Positions 62,913-64,000 of a DNA stretch of 64,000 nt are shown one piece after another. The stretch is from Gammaproteobacteria bacterium. GTDB taxonomy: Bacteria; Pseudomonadota; Gammaproteobacteria; Pseudomonadales; Pseudohongiellaceae. The stretch's first letter is position 1. Every line of letters begins with the position of its first letter. Below the pieces are notes generated by a model. It saw only the letters and a list, made by a program, of their open reading frames with translations. It was not told the origin of the DNA and searched no databases. The stretch lies in contig JAQWZF010000021.1 of NCBI GenBank assembly GCA_029253585.1, positions 124,001-188,000 on the forward strand. Direction: 5' to 3'. The position numbers were made by a program, and so were the translations under genes.

Positions 62913-64000
62913 TCACACGACCCTGCGCAAGACATTCAGCGGGCTAGTGCTCACAACCTCACGTGTAGAATTCATTCCCAAGCCAGCAATCAACACCATG
63001 CCAAGCAGCGGCCCTGCTACCCATACCCAGTAGTGCAAATTAAATTCCTGCTCGAAGACCTGCTCCTGCAGATAGTACAGACTCGCCTCGGCACCTACGG
63101 TGGCAATAATCCCGGCCAGCGCGCCGATACTGGCAAATTCGATTAGCAGACTGCTGAGAATCAACCTCTTGCCCGCACCGAGGGTACGCAAAATAGCGTT
63201 CTCATGAAAGCGCTCATCCAGCGTTGCGTTTACGCATGCCAGCAAGACTAGCGCACCGCATACGAGCACAAGCACCGAGATCAATTCGATCGCCGATGTG
63301 ACCTGCGCGATAATATTTTGTACCTGCTCGATTAGCGCGTCAATTTCTATAACAATCATCGTAGGGAAAAGGCGCACCAGATCATTGAGCAATATCTTCT
63401 GATCGCTCTCCATAAGAGCTGTAGAAATGAAGGTCGCCCCAAGACGATCGATAGTGCCCGGCGAAAAGATTATAAAGAAGTTTGGCTGCATATTGTCCCA
63501 GCGCACGCTGCGAAAACTGCTTACCTCGGCAAACACAGTCTGCCGATTGATCTCGAATTCGACTCTATCTCCAATCTCGATATCCAGCCAGCCCGCATAA
63601 TCATCTTCGATAGAGACATAGCCCGGAGCAGCACCTTCTCCCCACCAGTCACCATCGGTAATAAGATTGTCGCGGGGTAGTTCGTCGGCCCAGGTTACCT
63701 GACGACGACCTAAACGTCCTCGCACCTGTTCCTGCTCCGCGTCGGCCGCCGCCTCTCCCTCTTCGGTGCTAGCATTGGCGGTGGCGGAATCAAGCTCGCT
63801 TCGCGCCAGATCGTAGAGACTGCCTCCCTCTTCGTCAGACTGCGTATCCTCGGTAATACTGCTGCGCTCATCGTCAGCGCCTAGCTCGTCCTCCGGCTCG
63901 GGAATCTCGCCATTCACAGAAATCACCCTAGCACTAATCAGCGGATAGAACGCATTGCTCTGGACATCATTCTCTGAAAAGAACGTTTCAATACCGTCGA
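62913..64000 (-). CDS. FtsX-like ABC transporter permease, N-terminus beyond the window
   Basis: The frame is open to the right edge, so about 362 C-terminal residues are seen; the GTG at 63926 is internal. The last ~130 residues contain four helices with ACVNATLDERFHENAILRTLGAG, the hallmark of FtsX/YbbP-type permeases. The preceding part (DNMQPNFFIIFSPGTIDRLGATFISTA) is the periplasmic domain. An acidic low-complexity stretch (about 35-110 counted from 63926; GADDERSS, TQSDEEGG, NASTEEGEAAADAEQE) is inserted before the conserved TWADELPRDN. Such permeases, with an ATPase partner, act in lipoprotein or macrolide-type transport or in envelope remodelling. Confidence 0.85.
   Translation of the reverse strand, partial: DGIETFFSENDVQSNAFYPLISARVISVNGEIPEPEDELGADDERSSITEDTQSDEEGGSLYDLARSELDSATANASTEEGEAAADAEQEQVRGRLGRRQVTWADELPRDNLITDGDWWGEGAAPGYVSIEDDYAGWLDIEIGDRVEFEINRQTVFAEVSSFRSVRWDNMQPNFFIIFSPGTIDRLGATFISTALMESDQKILLNDLVRLFPTMIVIEIDALIEQVQNIIAQVTSAIELISVLVLVCGALVLLACVNATLDERFHENAILRTLGAGKRLILSSLLIEFASIGALAGIIATVGAEASLYYLQEQVFEQEFNLHYWVWVAGPLLGMVLIAGLGMNSTREVVSTSPLNVLRRVV

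Overview
The window looks like chromosomal DNA of a free-living, probably aquatic gammaproteobacterium. Support comes from mpl next to a LON substrate-binding-domain gene, a TIGR02444-type protein, an RhlE-like helicase, pdxH, ubiX, two TonB-dependent receptors and many exported oxidoreductases. The exact family cannot be fixed from sequence alone. No rRNA, tRNA, phage, insertion sequence or CRISPR array was recognised. Coding density is high and most genes carry clear Shine-Dalgarno sites; starts were moved where these, or signal peptides, favoured another codon.

Layout. 0-3.2 kb (minus): an OYE-type flavin oxidoreductase, a class III aminotransferase and a left-truncated lipoprotein amidohydrolase. 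3.4-5.2 kb (plus): periplasmic PQQ dehydrogenase. 5.5-10.8 kb (minus): a tight four-gene unit of DUF3500 protein, gamma-glutamyltransferase, lipoprotein and Tat-exported amidase. 10.9-16.8 kb: MATE exporter, DUF411 protein, a GMC dehydrogenase with its Tat-type small subunit, and a secreted one-haem protein. 17.2-19.4 kb: TonB receptor behind a clear Fur box. 19.5-24.4 kb (minus): membrane PQQ dehydrogenase, a duplicated M42-like peptidase and a PaaI thioesterase. 24.5-29.3 kb: trhO, a small MscS-like channel, a decayed pilin cluster, an sseA-like sulfurtransferase and a DUF3014 protein. 29.5-30.1 kb: a peroxiredoxin whose catalytic residue is an in-frame UGA. 30.2-41.5 kb: a TPR-like protein, a third PQQ dehydrogenase with a small lectin-like partner, GST, an S41-like protein lacking its serine, a YiiX-like hydrolase, aldehyde dehydrogenase, a VOC protein, a HIT protein, a DUF6265-like protein and an alpha/beta hydrolase. 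41.5-47.3 kb: SDR, a broken nitronate monooxygenase, a second TonB receptor, NUDIX and GGDEF proteins. 47.5-52.7 kb: SLC13 transporter, a normal Cys peroxiredoxin, two broken genes and a trypsin-like protease. 52.8-64 kb: housekeeping genes (LON-domain protein, mpl, helicase, ubiX, PFP-type phosphofructokinase, pdxH), a MORN protein, a fructosamine-kinase-like protein and a right-truncated FtsX-like permease.

The genes suggest a heterotroph oxidising alcohols, sugars or aldehydes in the periplasm with quinoprotein and flavoprotein dehydrogenases, importing iron and other ligands through TonB receptors, and scavenging amides and gamma-glutamyl compounds.

The most notable item is the peroxiredoxin at 29538-30080 (minus). 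Two apparent ORFs join in frame across a UGA exactly at the peroxidatic cysteine, followed by a hairpin that fits the bacterial SECIS pattern. This points to a selenoprotein. The caution is that four other genes in the window (pilin, nitronate monooxygenase, YdcF-like, AsmA-like) carry frameshifts or nonsense codons. In those the stops fall at non-catalytic positions and the frameshifts lie in G or C runs, which looks like decay or consensus error rather than recoding.
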